From positions 4,573,001 through 4,637,000 of the forward strand of contig NZ_CP125370.1 of NCBI RefSeq assembly GCF_030034735.1: a stretch of 64,000 nt of DNA, read 5' to 3'. This DNA is from Paenibacillus sp. RC334. Lineage in GTDB: Bacteria > Bacillota > Bacilli > Paenibacillales > Paenibacillaceae. The position numbers were made by a program, and so were the translations under genes. Under the pieces are notes generated by a model that saw only the letters and a program-made list of their open reading frames with translations, was not told the DNA's origin and searched no databases. Shown piece by piece: positions 49,909 to 58,904 of this stretch; position 1 is the stretch's first letter; each line of letters begins with the position of its first letter.

Positions 49909-50892
49909 ATGGATACAGCCACACACTTTGTCATGGGGATCGGGTTGGCCGGGCTGGCCTACACCGATCCTGCCGTCGCCGCAGATCCTAAGCTGGCGGG
50001 AGTCATACTGCTCGCCACGGTCGTAGGGTCACAGGCACCAGACTTTGACACCTTGCTTCGATTAAAAAACAATGCAGCCTACATCCGCAATCATCGTGGA
50101 CTGTCGCACTCCATCCCCTTCTGGCTGATATGGATCTTGTCCATAACGGGATTAATTGGCCTTATTTTCAGGGATGTACCTATCGAACATGTCGCCTTGT
50201 GGGTCACGATTGCTGTCTGCCTGCACGTGTTTGTAGATTTGTTCAATACGTACGGGACACAGGCATTTCGACCGTTTACGCCCAAATGGATATCATGGAA
50301 TATTATTCACATCTTTGATCCCTTTATATTCGGCACCCATGTTGCTGCTATTCTACTGTGGGTCACTGGACTGGTTTCACCAGCTCCCTTATTTATTACG
50401 TTGTACATCATTACAGGCCTGTACTATATTTGGCGCACCTGGAGTCATTTCCGTACCAGAAATGCGGTAGGTGACATGGACACCGAGCGTCAGCCGGACG
50501 ATATCTATTATATCATTCCCACGGTTTCATGGAACCGGTGGCATGTGGTAAAAGCTCATCAGAATGGAAGTTATGACATTGGTGGACTGAACGGAAAGCA
50601 TCTTTTTTGGACAAAACATGCGGTTCCGTCCACACATCCGGCCGTAGAAGCATCCAAATCCTACCGTGACGTGCAGGCATTTCGCTATTTTTCTTCCTTT
50701 GCTGTTGCGGAGGTGGAAGAGCTGGAATGGGGCTACATTGTACGCTGGGCGGATGTTCGGTATCGGCATCGGAGGCAATATCCCTTCGTGGCCGTCGTCG
50801 CCATGGATAAGCAGTTTGGACTGATCAACAGCTACATCGGCTGGCTCAGCCATGAAAAGATGCAGAAACGCCTCTCCCTGCATACGAATTAA
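49909..50892 (+). CDS. Membrane-bound metal-dependent hydrolase (YfhP/YdjM-like)
   Basis: A 327-residue protein with the DUF457/YdjM N-terminal motif (MDTATHFVMGIGLAGLAY), several membrane segments and metal-binding histidines (AYIRNHRGLSHSIPFW, then LHVFVDLFNTYGT). The soluble C-terminal region (about residues 190-327) is as in Bacillus YfhP. AAAGGAG ribosome site upstream. Function unknown; YfhP lies near spore and phosphate-related genes in Bacillus. Confidence 0.82.
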   Translation: MDTATHFVMGIGLAGLAYTDPAVAADPKLAGVILLATVVGSQAPDFDTLLRLKNNAAYIRNHRGLSHSIPFWLIWILSITGLIGLIFRDVPIEHVALWVTIAVCLHVFVDLFNTYGTQAFRPFTPKWISWNIIHIFDPFIFGTHVAAILLWVTGLVSPAPLFITLYIITGLYYIWRTWSHFRTRNAVGDMDTERQPDDIYYIIPTVSWNRWHVVKAHQNGSYDIGGLNGKHLFWTKHAVPSTHPAVEASKSYRDVQAFRYFSSFAVAEVEELEWGYIVRWADVRYRHRRQYPFVAVVAMDKQFGLINSYIGWLSHEKMQKRLSLHTN

Positions 50893-50923
50893 AAAAAGCA
50901 TATCAGCAAGCAACGCGAATGAC

Positions 50924-50969
50924 AAAAGAACAGCAAGTCTCCCCTGACCCTGGAGCTTGCTGTTCTTTT
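50924..50969. terminator. Terminator after the YfhP-like gene
   Basis: AAAAGAACAGCAAG (50924-50937) pairs perfectly with CTTGCTGTTCTTTT (50956-50969). U-rich on the plus side. Confidence 0.88.
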
Positions 50970-51072
50970 GCCGTTCACCGAAAAAACCATCCCTCCATAA
51001 AGAGCTGCATGAAAGCGCCCTCTTGACGAAGCGGACTTGTGTGATTCACAATGGTCATAAGCCATGCTCGCA

Positions 51073-51103
51073 AAAAATCCGGAGCATGATTGCTCCGGAT
51101 TTT
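51073..51103. terminator. Terminator of the SASP gene
   Basis: AAATCCGGAGCA pairs perfectly with TGCTCCGGATTT around a 4-base loop, with A and T runs on both sides. It lies 53 bases beyond the SASP stop on the minus strand. Confidence 0.88.
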
Positions 51104-51155
51104 CTTCATCACAGTTGCTCATAATACAGCTTCCAAGATGGAGTGTTTATGTGTA

Positions 51156-51377
51156 TTACTGCATACGGCCACTGCCCGACAAGGATTGCTCTGCTTGTTG
51201 GACCAGCTTTTTAGTGATGTATCCCCCGAGAGAGCCTGTTTCGCGGGAAACGACGTTACCGTAGTAACCATCCTGAGGGATTGTGATGCCGAGTTCTTGA
51301 GCGGCCTCATATTTTAATTGTTGTAAAGCGGCGTTGGCCTGCGGTACTTGCAGGTTGTTTGAACGACGTCTGCTCAT
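51156..51377 (-). CDS. Alpha/beta-type small acid-soluble spore protein
   Basis: A 73-residue SASP with the family blocks ALQQLKYEAAQELGI and GYYGNVVSRETGSLGGYITKKLV; the GPR protease site is in the first block. It coats and protects spore DNA and is a germination amino acid store. The frame opens at 51416, but the ATG at 51377 has AAAGGAG upstream. A sigma-G-type promoter lies 56-84 bases upstream. Confidence 0.95.
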   Translation of the reverse strand: MSRRRSNNLQVPQANAALQQLKYEAAQELGITIPQDGYYGNVVSRETGSLGGYITKKLVQQAEQSLSGSGRMQ

Positions 51378-51432
51378 ATTTGAATCTCCTTTCAGTTCTT
51401 TGTGAGTGAGGTTCATTGCAAGCTTGCAAGAT

Positions 51433-51461
51433 TATTATGGCTCGCTTACACCTGCTTATTC
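51433..51461 (-). promoter_or_regulatory. Sigma-G-type promoter of the first SASP gene
   Basis: On the minus strand GAATA (-35; 51461-51457), a 17-base spacer, and CATAATA (-10; 51439-51433), matching the sigma-G pattern. It predicts forespore expression. Confidence 0.65.
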
Positions 51462-51497
51462 CTAAAATTCAACATTCGAACGCTGGAGGTTTTTTCC

Positions 51498-51665
51498 ATG
51501 AGCAAAGGTCTATCACTGTGGTTCGCCGTTTCATCCATTGTCCTGCTGACGGCAGCCGCCATATCCATCAGTTATTCCGCTTGGCTTGCCATTTTACTGG
51601 GCCTTCTCTCTGTTGGCAACATCGGCTGGGGCTTTGTTATCAAGGCCAAACAACGTCGCTCCTGA
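51498..51665 (+). CDS. Small membrane protein
   Basis: A 55-residue protein with two hydrophobic segments (SLWFAVSSIVLLTAAAISISY and WLAILLGLLSVGNIGWGFVI) and a basic end (KAKQRRS). GGAGG ribosome site with the ATG 10 bases downstream. It is convergent with trpS. Not recognised. Confidence 0.55.
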   Translation: MSKGLSLWFAVSSIVLLTAAAISISYSAWLAILLGLLSVGNIGWGFVIKAKQRRS

Positions 51666-51711
51666 GACATTCACATTCCTGTCAAACGCCTGATTGCGTT
51701 GGCCTGCGTTC

Positions 51712-52701
51712 TTAGCGCTTGCGGGGCAGAAACCCCATACGTTCTTTGACCGCAGCCAGCGTGATTTCAGCCGCTTCTTGCGCCCGCTCTGCGGATTGGG
51801 CCAAAATGCGTCCAATCTCACCGGATTCCCGGATGTCACGATAACGCTGTTGAATAGGCTCCAGGGTGGCTACAACCGCCTCTGCCAGCTCTTTTTTGAA
51901 CGTACCGTACATTTGACCTTCATAGCGATTCTGTACTTCCTGAAGCGACAGGCCCGTACACTGGCTGTAAATTCCCATCAGATTGCTGATCTCAGGTTTG
52001 CTTGCCGGGTCATATTTAACCTCACTGCCGGAATCAGTGGTAGCGCGACTGATTTTCTTGCGAATGACTTTCGGTTCATCCAGCAGAGCGATATAGCTGC
52101 CAGCATTCGGATTGCTTTTGCTCATTTTTTTAGAGGCATCATCCAATGACATAATTCGTGCGCCCACCTCAGGGATATACGGGTCGGGAACAGTGAAATA
52201 ATCTCCGTAGCGGTGATTGAAACGACCTGCCAAATCGCGTGTCAGCTCCAGATGCTGCTTTTGATCTTCACCTACCGGAACCAAATCCGCATTGTAAAGC
52301 AAAATATCAGCTGCCATCAGTGCTGGGTATACGAACAATCCCGCACCTACCGAGTCCTTACCCGCCGATTTGTCCTTGAACTGGGTCATACGTTCCAGCT
52401 CGCCCATATGGGTCAGGGTTGTCATCAACCATCCCAGCTCCGCATGCTGAGGTACATGGGACTGTAAAAAGACGTTGGATTGCTCGGGGTTAATACCTGC
52501 TGCAATAAATAATGCCGCCACGGCCTCCGACTGTTCACGCAATTGAGCCGGTTCCTGCGGCACCGTAATGGCATGAAGGTCTACGACCATAAAGTAACAG
52601 CGATGATCCTCTTGCAACTTGACAAAGTTTTTCATTGCACCGATATAATTGCCCAAAGTAAGCTGCCCGCTGGGCTGAATGCCTGAAAGAACAGTTTTCA
52701 T
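51712..52701 (-). CDS. trpS: Tryptophanyl-tRNA synthetase
   Basis: A 329-residue class I synthetase with the HIGH-like motif TLGNYIGAMKNF near the N-terminus and KMSKS (DASKKMSKSNPNAG) at about residue 195. Three in-frame ATGs (52710, 52707, 52701) follow one GGAGG. The last gives spacing 10 and the usual start MKTVLSGIQPSG, so it was chosen. It is controlled by a T-box leader with a Trp specifier. Confidence 0.96.
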   Translation of the reverse strand: MKTVLSGIQPSGQLTLGNYIGAMKNFVKLQEDHRCYFMVVDLHAITVPQEPAQLREQSEAVAALFIAAGINPEQSNVFLQSHVPQHAELGWLMTTLTHMGELERMTQFKDKSAGKDSVGAGLFVYPALMAADILLYNADLVPVGEDQKQHLELTRDLAGRFNHRYGDYFTVPDPYIPEVGARIMSLDDASKKMSKSNPNAGSYIALLDEPKVIRKKISRATTDSGSEVKYDPASKPEISNLMGIYSQCTGLSLQEVQNRYEGQMYGTFKKELAEAVVATLEPIQQRYRDIRESGEIGRILAQSAERAQEAAEITLAAVKERMGFLPRKR

Positions 52702-52742
52702 ATTCATCATTCCTCCTGAAATTTATTGAAACAATTGAACGC

Positions 52743-53018
52743 AAAAAGGCCCCGCATCCTCAAGGGACGCGAGACCGTGGTACCACCCTTATTCATTGCC
52801 TTCAGCCTGTTACTTGTCGGAGTCATGCCCCGTGGCTGCTTGCAATCTTATAGCTCCGTTAACGGGGAGCAATCGGCCGTCATACTGAGGAAGAATGCTT
52901 CCTGTTCTGTACGGCACTCCAAGGTCCATTCAGCAGTGCAGGCTCACCGGTTCGCATCTACCACCGGCTTTCTGAAGAGCGTATGCGAAGGCTTACTTGT
53001 CCTCATCATCGCGTTATC
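52743..53018 (-). ncRNA. Trp T-box leader of trpS (with attenuator)
   Basis: On the minus strand: a stem I start (GATGATGAGGACAAGTA), a specifier TGG (52928-52926) within GAATGGACC, the T-box sequence GGGTGGTACCACGG (52788-52775), and a terminator hairpin with five U (52775-52743). Uncharged tRNA-Trp would stabilise the antiterminator and allow trpS transcription. Confidence 0.93.
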
Positions 53019-53045
53019 CATGTCATTACATCGTAAACTACATTT

Positions 53046-53074
53046 ATGATAATTCCGCATCCTGTAATTGTCAA
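53046..53074 (-). promoter_or_regulatory. trpS promoter
   Basis: On the minus strand TTGACA (53074-53069), a 17-base spacer, and TATCAT (53051-53046), just upstream of the T-box leader. Confidence 0.8.
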
Positions 53075-53159
53075 ATGACGATTGTACCCTGCGAGCAAAA
53101 ATCTGTTATCATAATGACACGAAGCTTCAACCGATTATAGTGGACAAAGGAGCATGGAT

Positions 53160-54125
53160 ATGAAACAAGTGACCAAAGAACATTGGAATGGTTACGACAC
53201 GTATGTTTTACATAGCCCTGAGCTGGAAGTTACGATGATCCCCCGTCTCGGGAATAATATTATCTCGGTGCGTGATCTGAAGCTGGATCGGGATATCGTA
53301 CGGCGTCCTGGCGAGGAAGAACTGGCCTTTTATTTGCAAAAGCCGTATCATTTTGGCTTGCCGATTCTGATCCCTCCCGGCCGAATCCGCAAAGGACAAT
53401 TCGAGTTTGACGGTGTTCCCTATCAGTTTGATCGGAATACGGCCAACGACAATCATATACACGGGCTGCATCGTAATCAATCCTGGCGTTGCAGTGATAT
53501 TGAAGAAGATGAGGAAGGTTGCAGCGTGACCACTGAGCTGTTGACGGAAAGTGATCCGCACTGGATGGAGCAGTTTCCTATTCCCCTACGGCTGGAGATG
53601 ACTTACCGCTTGCAGGGACCTGTATTGAGTCAAACGCTGCGTGTAACGAATCTGGGTGACAAAGCAGCCCCGTTCGGCTTGGGATACCACACCTGGTTTA
53701 TGGTGGACGGAGAGCCTGAGCGCTGGCGCCTGAAGCTGCCTGTGAACGGCGTATATGAGCAAGACGCTGAACAGCTCCCAACAGGTACAATCACTCCTTT
53801 GAATGACTTGGAGCCGCTCTCTACGGGACTTTCCCTGAAAGGAACGAATCTGGATACGCTGCTGCGAGCATCGGAAGGGCCTGCTGAGGCCCTGTTGACC
53901 CGTGATGACGGTTATCAGATTCGCTACACAGCAGATGAACAATACTTTAAGTATTGGGTGTTGTATACCAAGGGTGAATGCGATCAGTATCTTTGCATCG
54001 AGCCTTATACCTGGCTGTCTGATGCACCCAATTTACACGATCCTGTGGGGGCAGGCGGGCTGATTCGTCTGGAGCCTCAGCAATCCATTAACCTGAAAAC
54101 TCAGATTCATATGATATATCCGTAA
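53160..54125 (+). CDS. Aldose 1-epimerase family protein
   Basis: A protein of about 321 residues with the galactose-mutarotase beta-sandwich. It has ARLGNN-type IPRLGNNIISV near the start, the catalytic His in NDNHIHGLHRNQSW, another in GLGYHTWFMV, and CIEPYTWLSDAPN near the C-terminus, where the Glu acts as base. An ATG at 53154 is too close to the GGAG; the ATG at 53160 was chosen. Interconverts sugar anomers; the sugar is not known. Confidence 0.88.
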   Translation: MKQVTKEHWNGYDTYVLHSPELEVTMIPRLGNNIISVRDLKLDRDIVRRPGEEELAFYLQKPYHFGLPILIPPGRIRKGQFEFDGVPYQFDRNTANDNHIHGLHRNQSWRCSDIEEDEEGCSVTTELLTESDPHWMEQFPIPLRLEMTYRLQGPVLSQTLRVTNLGDKAAPFGLGYHTWFMVDGEPERWRLKLPVNGVYEQDAEQLPTGTITPLNDLEPLSTGLSLKGTNLDTLLRASEGPAEALLTRDDGYQIRYTADEQYFKYWVLYTKGECDQYLCIEPYTWLSDAPNLHDPVGAGGLIRLEPQQSINLKTQIHMIYP

Positions 54126-54155
54126 TTTCCCTCTATTCATTTTCCTTCCTTCGGC

Positions 54156-54184
54156 GCATATTTTCATAACTCTGTCGCATAATA
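54156..54184 (+). promoter_or_regulatory. Sigma-G-type promoter of the second SASP gene
   Basis: GCATA (54156-54160), a 17-base spacer, and CATAATA (54178-54184), matching the sigma-G pattern and the same -10 as the other SASP gene. Confidence 0.7.
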
Positions 54185-54215
54185 ACCTCATCACAGCCGA
54201 AGGAGGTGACTACAC

Positions 54216-54455
54216 ATGGCTAATGGAGCTAATCAAGGCAGAGGACGCCGCAGTAACAACCTGGTCGTACCTCAGGCCACCAACGCACTGCAACAATTGA
54301 AATATGAAGCAGCACAAGAACTCGGCATCACCATTCCGGCAGACGGTTATTATGGTGACATGCCATCCCGTGAGGCTGGTTCTCTGGGAGGTTATATCAC
54401 TAAACGCTTGGTACAGCTGGCCGAACAGCAATTATCAGGTCGTTCAGGTCAATAA
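54216..54455 (+). CDS. Alpha/beta-type small acid-soluble spore protein
   Basis: A 79-residue SASP with the blocks ALQQLKYEAAQELGITIP and GYYGDMPSREAGSLGGYITKRLV. It is clearly related to the SASP at 51.2 kb, with a longer Gly/Arg N-terminus. A perfect AGGAGGTG ribosome site and a sigma-G-type promoter precede it, and a terminator follows. Confidence 0.96.
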   Translation: MANGANQGRGRRSNNLVVPQATNALQQLKYEAAQELGITIPADGYYGDMPSREAGSLGGYITKRLVQLAEQQLSGRSGQ

Positions 54456-54525
54456 GCGTCATTATTCCACATGAAGCATTCCGTTTATCGCTTTTAACCA
54501 AAATGCGATAAGGCGGGCATATAAC

Positions 54526-54560
54526 AAAGGCGGTCTTCCCCAGGAAGGCCGCCCTTTCTT
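54526..54560 (+). terminator. Terminator of the second SASP gene
   Basis: AAAGGCGGTCTTCC pairs with GGAAGGCCGCCCTTT (one G-U pair), followed by T-rich sequence. Confidence 0.8.
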
Positions 54561-54579
54561 TACTCTTTAATATGGATGA

Positions 54580-54981
54580 TTATTCCGAATTAGCCGCTCG
54601 GTATGTAGGCTTGTTATAACGGATCATGAGATTCGCCATGTTATAATTCGATTCCAGCGTAGCATCCACCAGAATGGTTCCCTGTCTGACGGCAAAATCA
54701 AAAGCAATTTCACCATGAGTCCAACTACGCTTGTGATTTAGTGTATCCAGCGCCATACGACGGAAGTCCGCCCGATGATCTACAGACAGCCCAGGTTCCA
54801 CCGCTCCAAATGTACCACCTTTACCTGCAATCGGATTATGACGGATACCAAATTTTCCAACCACGTTGTTACGTATTTGAACAAATACAGTTCCTGACGA
54901 TAAACCCGCCAGTTCATCATCCAGCTCTTTAAAAACGATATCCATCTGCCTTACTAACGACAATTGACCTACTTCACTCAT
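54580..54981 (-). CDS. Hypothetical protein
   Basis: A 133-residue soluble protein, not recognised. It reads as an alpha/beta protein (SLVRQMDIVFKELDDELAGLSSGTVFVQIRNNVVGKFG, later RADFRRMALDTLNHKRSW and TILVDATLESNYNMANLMIRYNKP). The ATG at 54981 has GGGGGA 9 bases upstream; the frame extends to 55017 without support. It is monocistronic. Confidence 0.6.
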   Translation of the reverse strand: MSEVGQLSLVRQMDIVFKELDDELAGLSSGTVFVQIRNNVVGKFGIRHNPIAGKGGTFGAVEPGLSVDHRADFRRMALDTLNHKRSWTHGEIAFDFAVRQGTILVDATLESNYNMANLMIRYNKPTYRAANSE

Positions 54982-55195
54982 TACAAAAATCCCCCTATAT
55001 ACCTGTTTCAAAACCATTAATAGGTCTTATGACTCAATTATATGCGAAGCTTTTTAACGTTACAATCATAAACAACATAAATGGGCATTTATAACTAATT
55101 TCTAAGTATATCCATCAATTTAAATTTCGCCAACAGGTAATACCAACTCTAATTCGACATATTACGACTTTATCCCTCATCTTCTGCAAGAATTG

Positions 55196-55223
55196 CAAAA
55201 AAGGCCCCCCTTGCGGGAGACCT
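55196..55223 (-). terminator. Terminator of pepF
   Basis: On the minus strand AGGTCTCCC pairs with GGGGGGCCT (G-U pairs) around a GCAA tetraloop, followed by six U. Confidence 0.85.
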
Positions 55224-55241
55224 GATTGGAGTGTATATCCG

Positions 55242-57029
55242 TTATTCCGTCATTTGCAAAAATTGCTCAATATCCTGAACTGTGACTTGCGCGGCATTAC
55301 GCCAGAAGTCAGCCTGTGTTAAATCGGTCCCCAGATGCTTGGAGGCCAATTCTTCCACCGTCATGCGACCCGTATCACGCAGCAAGGCATCATATTGATC
55401 AGCAAAGCCATCTGAATTTTTCTTCGCAAAGGCGTAAATCCCGGCACTGAACATGTATCCAAACGTATATGGGAAGTTGTAGAATGGAGTGTTCGTAATA
55501 TAGAAATGCAGCTTGGATGCCCAAAAATGAGGGTGAGCCTCATCCAAAACGCCGCTGAACGCTTCACGCTGTGCTTGCTCCATTAATTCTCCCAATTGTT
55601 GCGCTCCTACGACCCCTTTTTTCCGCAGCTCGTAAAAACGGGTTTCAAACAGGAAGCGGGCATGGATATTCATGAAAAAGGCTACGCCGCGCTGAATTTT
55701 ATCCTCCAGCAATGCTACCTTCTCCTGACCCTCGGCAGCCTCCAGCAAAGCATCCGATACAATCAGTTCTGCCAACGTCGAAGCCGTCTCGGCTACGTTC
55801 ATCGCATAATTTTGATTCAATGGATGCAATTCATTCATCACATGCTGATGATAACCGTGTCCAAGCTCATGGGCCAGTGTCGAAACGTTGGAAGGCGATC
55901 CGGCGTAGGTCATGAAAATACGGGTCTCTTTACTAAGACGAAGGGAAGTACAGAATCCACCAGGACGTTTGCCCGGACGATCTTCTGCTTCAATCCAGCT
56001 TTTCTCAAAAGCCATTTGAGCAAAATCAGCCATTCTTGGACTGAATTTACCGAATTGCTCAACAATTGTTACGGCTGCATCGTCGTATGGGATTTTAGTA
56101 GTAGACGTTCCCAGTGGGGCCTCAACGTCATGCCACGACAGTTTCTCCAGGCCCAGCAGCTTCGCCTTCCGCTCCAGATATTTAACCAGCACAGGCTTCG
56201 TTTCATTAATGACCTGCCACATTGTATCCAGCGTCTGTGCCGACATGCGGCTGATCTCCAGCGGCTCCTTGAGCACGTCCGTCCAGCCCCGGTTTTCATA
56301 CAGCTTGAGGCGGAAGCCTGCCAGATGATTAAGCGTATCCGCACAATAGTCCTCAACCTTGGTCCATGCTTCTTCCCAACGTGTGAACACTTCTTGACGC
56401 ACACTACGATCCGGTTCATCCAGCTTGTTGGCAGCCTGCCCTACGGACAGATTTACGATTTCTCCATTCTCTGGAACAGGGATCGTCATATTTTTGACAA
56501 TCGTGTCATAAAAATCACCCCAACCGTGGTAGCCGTCCACAGCCAAATCCAATGCCAGACTTTCCAGCTCAGGTGCCATTTTCTCACGAGCCTCGTTCCG
56601 GTATTCATTCAGGACAAAAGAGAACGGCTTAATCGCTTCCCGTTCCATCCACTTCTGCCAAATGTCTTCACTCGTTTGTGCAAGCAAGTTCTGGAATGAA
56701 ACCAAAGCACTTTTCCCCTGTGCATACAGCGTATTTATGCGTGCGCCCAGTTCAACAGCCTGCTTGTCATGTTGGTTCTGAGCAGTCAGACAGGAAACAA
56801 AGGAACCTGCTTGCGATGCTCCGTTAAACAGCTCTTGCATAGCGCTCAGCACACTATCCAGACGCTCGGTATCCAATACCGTTTGCGGTACCTTGGCTGA
56901 TTTAAGCTGGGACTGCAATTGTTGAACCTTGCTCTCCAGTTCCTCCAAAAATGCTTTAAATGAGGGAGAGGAAGACCCCCCACTAAATATGGATTCCAAA
57001 TCCCATGTTTGCTTCAATGGTGTTTTCAT
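55242..57029 (-). CDS. pepF: M3-family oligoendopeptidase (PepF)
   Basis: A 595-residue zinc peptidase. The metal site is AHELGHGYH (HExxH, about residue 385), with the third ligand Glu in NVAETASTLAE about 26 residues on. The N-terminal helical domain closes over the channel as in PepF. It degrades oligopeptides in the cytosol. An AGAAAGGTGG ribosome site precedes the ATG. It has its own terminator. Confidence 0.94.
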   Translation of the reverse strand: MKTPLKQTWDLESIFSGGSSSPSFKAFLEELESKVQQLQSQLKSAKVPQTVLDTERLDSVLSAMQELFNGASQAGSFVSCLTAQNQHDKQAVELGARINTLYAQGKSALVSFQNLLAQTSEDIWQKWMEREAIKPFSFVLNEYRNEAREKMAPELESLALDLAVDGYHGWGDFYDTIVKNMTIPVPENGEIVNLSVGQAANKLDEPDRSVRQEVFTRWEEAWTKVEDYCADTLNHLAGFRLKLYENRGWTDVLKEPLEISRMSAQTLDTMWQVINETKPVLVKYLERKAKLLGLEKLSWHDVEAPLGTSTTKIPYDDAAVTIVEQFGKFSPRMADFAQMAFEKSWIEAEDRPGKRPGGFCTSLRLSKETRIFMTYAGSPSNVSTLAHELGHGYHQHVMNELHPLNQNYAMNVAETASTLAELIVSDALLEAAEGQEKVALLEDKIQRGVAFFMNIHARFLFETRFYELRKKGVVGAQQLGELMEQAQREAFSGVLDEAHPHFWASKLHFYITNTPFYNFPYTFGYMFSAGIYAFAKKNSDGFADQYDALLRDTGRMTVEELASKHLGTDLTQADFWRNAAQVTVQDIEQFLQMTE

Positions 57030-57125
57030 AGCAGTTCCACCTTTCTTTTTGGCGAATCATGTGGTTTCATATACAATAAAGCTACATCGTGATGGTAAAA
57101 TCACTACAATTGGGAGGAATACAGG

Positions 57126-57296
57126 ATGAGACCTTTACAAATTTCGCCGGAAACGGCTGTGAAATTATCCGAAAAGCTCGGCATTCCGCTGGAACATCTC
57201 ATGCATACACCCCAGCATATTCTGATGCAAAAGCTGGCCGAACTGGCCAAAGAAGAAACCGCTAACCCGAACGGCGGTGAATCGGACAAATCATGA
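57126..57296 (+). CDS. yycC: YycC-family protein
   Basis: A 56-residue protein with the YycC pattern: RPLQISPETAVKLSEKLGIPLEHLMHTPQHILMQKLAELA. GGGAGG ribosome site. Its stop overlaps the next start (ATGA), so the two are coupled. The family has no known function. Confidence 0.82.
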   Translation: MRPLQISPETAVKLSEKLGIPLEHLMHTPQHILMQKLAELAKEETANPNGGESDKS

Positions 57297-57529
57297 TTCC
57301 TTTTCACAAAACCTGGCCTTATGACATTGTCATGGGAGACGTTTATGTACAATATTGTCCGTTTTGCGACCATGAGAACGTCCTGCTACCCCTAAAGCCC
57401 AAAGAGCTTAAGCTCATACATGAAGGTATGAAAAAGCTGCTTGTGTTTCCATGCTGCCACAGCAGGATTACTTTGGTGGATTGTGACAACGATTATCTGC
57501 TGTCAGATACCACCCTGCGCCATCATTAA
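57293..57529 (+). CDS. Small zinc-ribbon-like protein
   Basis: A 78-residue protein with CPFC near residue 22 and a CC pair plus a further Cys in the second half, consistent with one metal site. It overlaps the yycC stop by 4 bases and ends before a terminator. Not recognised by name. Confidence 0.65.
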   Translation: MIPFHKTWPYDIVMGDVYVQYCPFCDHENVLLPLKPKELKLIHEGMKKLLVFPCCHSRITLVDCDNDYLLSDTTLRHH

Positions 57530-57570
57530 TTCATGAGGCAGTATTGAGAAAGGTAACCTTTTTTATAAAC

Positions 57571-57617
57571 AAGGTGTGAACCATGAGCCTGAACCGGCCA
57601 TAGTGCACACCTTTTTT
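57571..57617 (+). terminator. Terminator of the yycC operon
   Basis: AAGGTGTG (57571-57578) pairs with CACACCTT (57606-57613), followed by a run of T. Confidence 0.8.
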
Positions 57618-57618
57618 A

Positions 57619-58329
57619 TCAGGAGGAGCTTGCGTCCTGCATTTCCTCCGGCAGTTGAATATCTTTAGCCAGCATTTGTTCTCTCAATACAGCCCATTGT
57701 TCACGGGAAGCCCGGATCATAGCCGCATCCATAATTTTCTTGTCATTAATGACACGTGAAAACCAGCGAACCGCTTCGTTAAAGTTGCCTGTACGTCGAT
57801 GCAATTCTCCAATCAGATAGAGAAGCTTGGCATTATTCGCCCCGACACCTTCCAACTCATAGACTCGAATATAGGAGTCCAGACTAAACTTTAGAAACCG
57901 AAGCTCCTGCTCCTCGTTCCCCTGGTATCGGTACATCCACGCGATATGCTGTAGCAGGCTGGCTATCACCCGTTCCTTTTCCCCGATGACCTGCGCACAC
58001 AGTAAACCCAGCTTGTACGTTTCCAGCGCCTCTTCCCAGTTGCGATGTCCGCTATACTCACGGGATTGCCAGCGATTACCAATTTTGTCCTTAAACAGCT
58101 TGTTCTGTTGATCGCTTAACTGAACGGTAGAATGCTCTGTCGAGGTAAATCCGCAATGAGGACAAACCCGTACGACATAAAAATCGGGATTTTCATTCTT
58201 GTAATACGCGCAGAAGTCTGAATCCGTACGAATTGCCTTCTTTAGGCTCGGTCTGACACGAGATGTCTGAAATTCTTCTTCACAAAGCGGACAAGAGATT
58301 TTAATCTGATATAACGGTTCAAGTTCCAA
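57619..58329 (-). CDS. DUF2225-family protein (zinc-binding, TPR-like)
   Basis: A protein of about 236 residues. It has CPLCEEEF near the N-terminus and CPHCGF about 50 residues on, giving a zinc site, then helical repeats resembling TPRs (YRYQGNEEQELRFLKFSLDSYIRV, LIGELHRRTGNFNEAVRWFSRV). This matches DUF2225. The frame opens at a TTG at 58350, but a TTG at 58329 follows GGAGAGGG and was preferred. The role is unknown, with protein interaction implied by the TPRs. Confidence 0.82.
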   Translation of the reverse strand: MELEPLYQIKISCPLCEEEFQTSRVRPSLKKAIRTDSDFCAYYKNENPDFYVVRVCPHCGFTSTEHSTVQLSDQQNKLFKDKIGNRWQSREYSGHRNWEEALETYKLGLLCAQVIGEKERVIASLLQHIAWMYRYQGNEEQELRFLKFSLDSYIRVYELEGVGANNAKLLYLIGELHRRTGNFNEAVRWFSRVINDKKIMDAAMIRASREQWAVLREQMLAKDIQLPEEMQDASSS

Positions 58330-58371
58330 TGTTTTTACAACCCTCTCCAAAATTCGGCAATCCCCGCAAGT

Positions 58372-58749
58372 TTACGGGGTATTTACAAAATGATGCGCAG
58401 GACCGGACAATCGGTTAAGTATAAATGAACGAAGCGGCTCCTCAATGCCTGTATCCGTTAACGCACCCGCCATGCAGGACAACCACGCCTCTGCTCGCTC
58501 CTCCGTTACGGGAAACTTCATATGTCTGGCACGTAACATCGGGTGACCATAGGCATCTGAAAACAGGGATGGTCCGCCAAAAAACTGGCTCAGGAACATA
58601 TACTGTCTTTCCTTGACCGACTCTATGTCTTCAGGAAACAGCGGACTTAACAACGGATCTTTATAAACTCTCGGGTAGAAGGCCTCAATAATAGCACGAA
58701 CGCCTTCCGCACCCCCAAGATTGTCATAAATGCTCAGGCTAGGATTCAC
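58372..58749 (-). CDS. Truncated haemoglobin (group II, YjbI-like)
   Basis: A 125-residue globin with SIYDNLGGAEGVRAIIEAFYPRVYKD at the start, then LSQFFGGPSLFSDAYGHPMLRARHMKFPVT, where the proximal (F8) histidine is in ARHMKFPV. The length and the pattern fit group II (trHbO/YjbI). It binds O2 or NO; in relatives it protects against nitrosative stress or supports peroxide chemistry. Confidence 0.93.
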   Translation of the reverse strand: MNPSLSIYDNLGGAEGVRAIIEAFYPRVYKDPLLSPLFPEDIESVKERQYMFLSQFFGGPSLFSDAYGHPMLRARHMKFPVTEERAEAWLSCMAGALTDTGIEEPLRSFILNRLSGPAHHFVNTP

Positions 58750-58805
58750 TTTTCCCCCAACTTTCTGTGCTATGGTAATAAATATACACCCGTATTATAA
58801 CAAAA

Positions 58806-58836
58806 AACAAAAAATGACGCTAAGAATAAGCGTCAT
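58806..58836 (-). terminator. Terminator after the 31-residue membrane protein
   Basis: On the minus strand ATGACGCTTA pairs with TAGCGTCAT and is followed by six U. It supports the small upstream frame as a real transcript. Confidence 0.8.
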
Positions 58837-58904
58837 CTTATCATTTCACATATACAGACAGGCTTGCACGACTTACAAACAGGTCCGCCATTCTACAAAC
58901 ACAG

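Noticed and set aside
55596..56699. Long open frame (367 codons) on the plus strand opposite pepF
   Set aside because: It lies entirely within the well-conserved pepF gene on the other strand, has no ribosome site and no recognisable protein.
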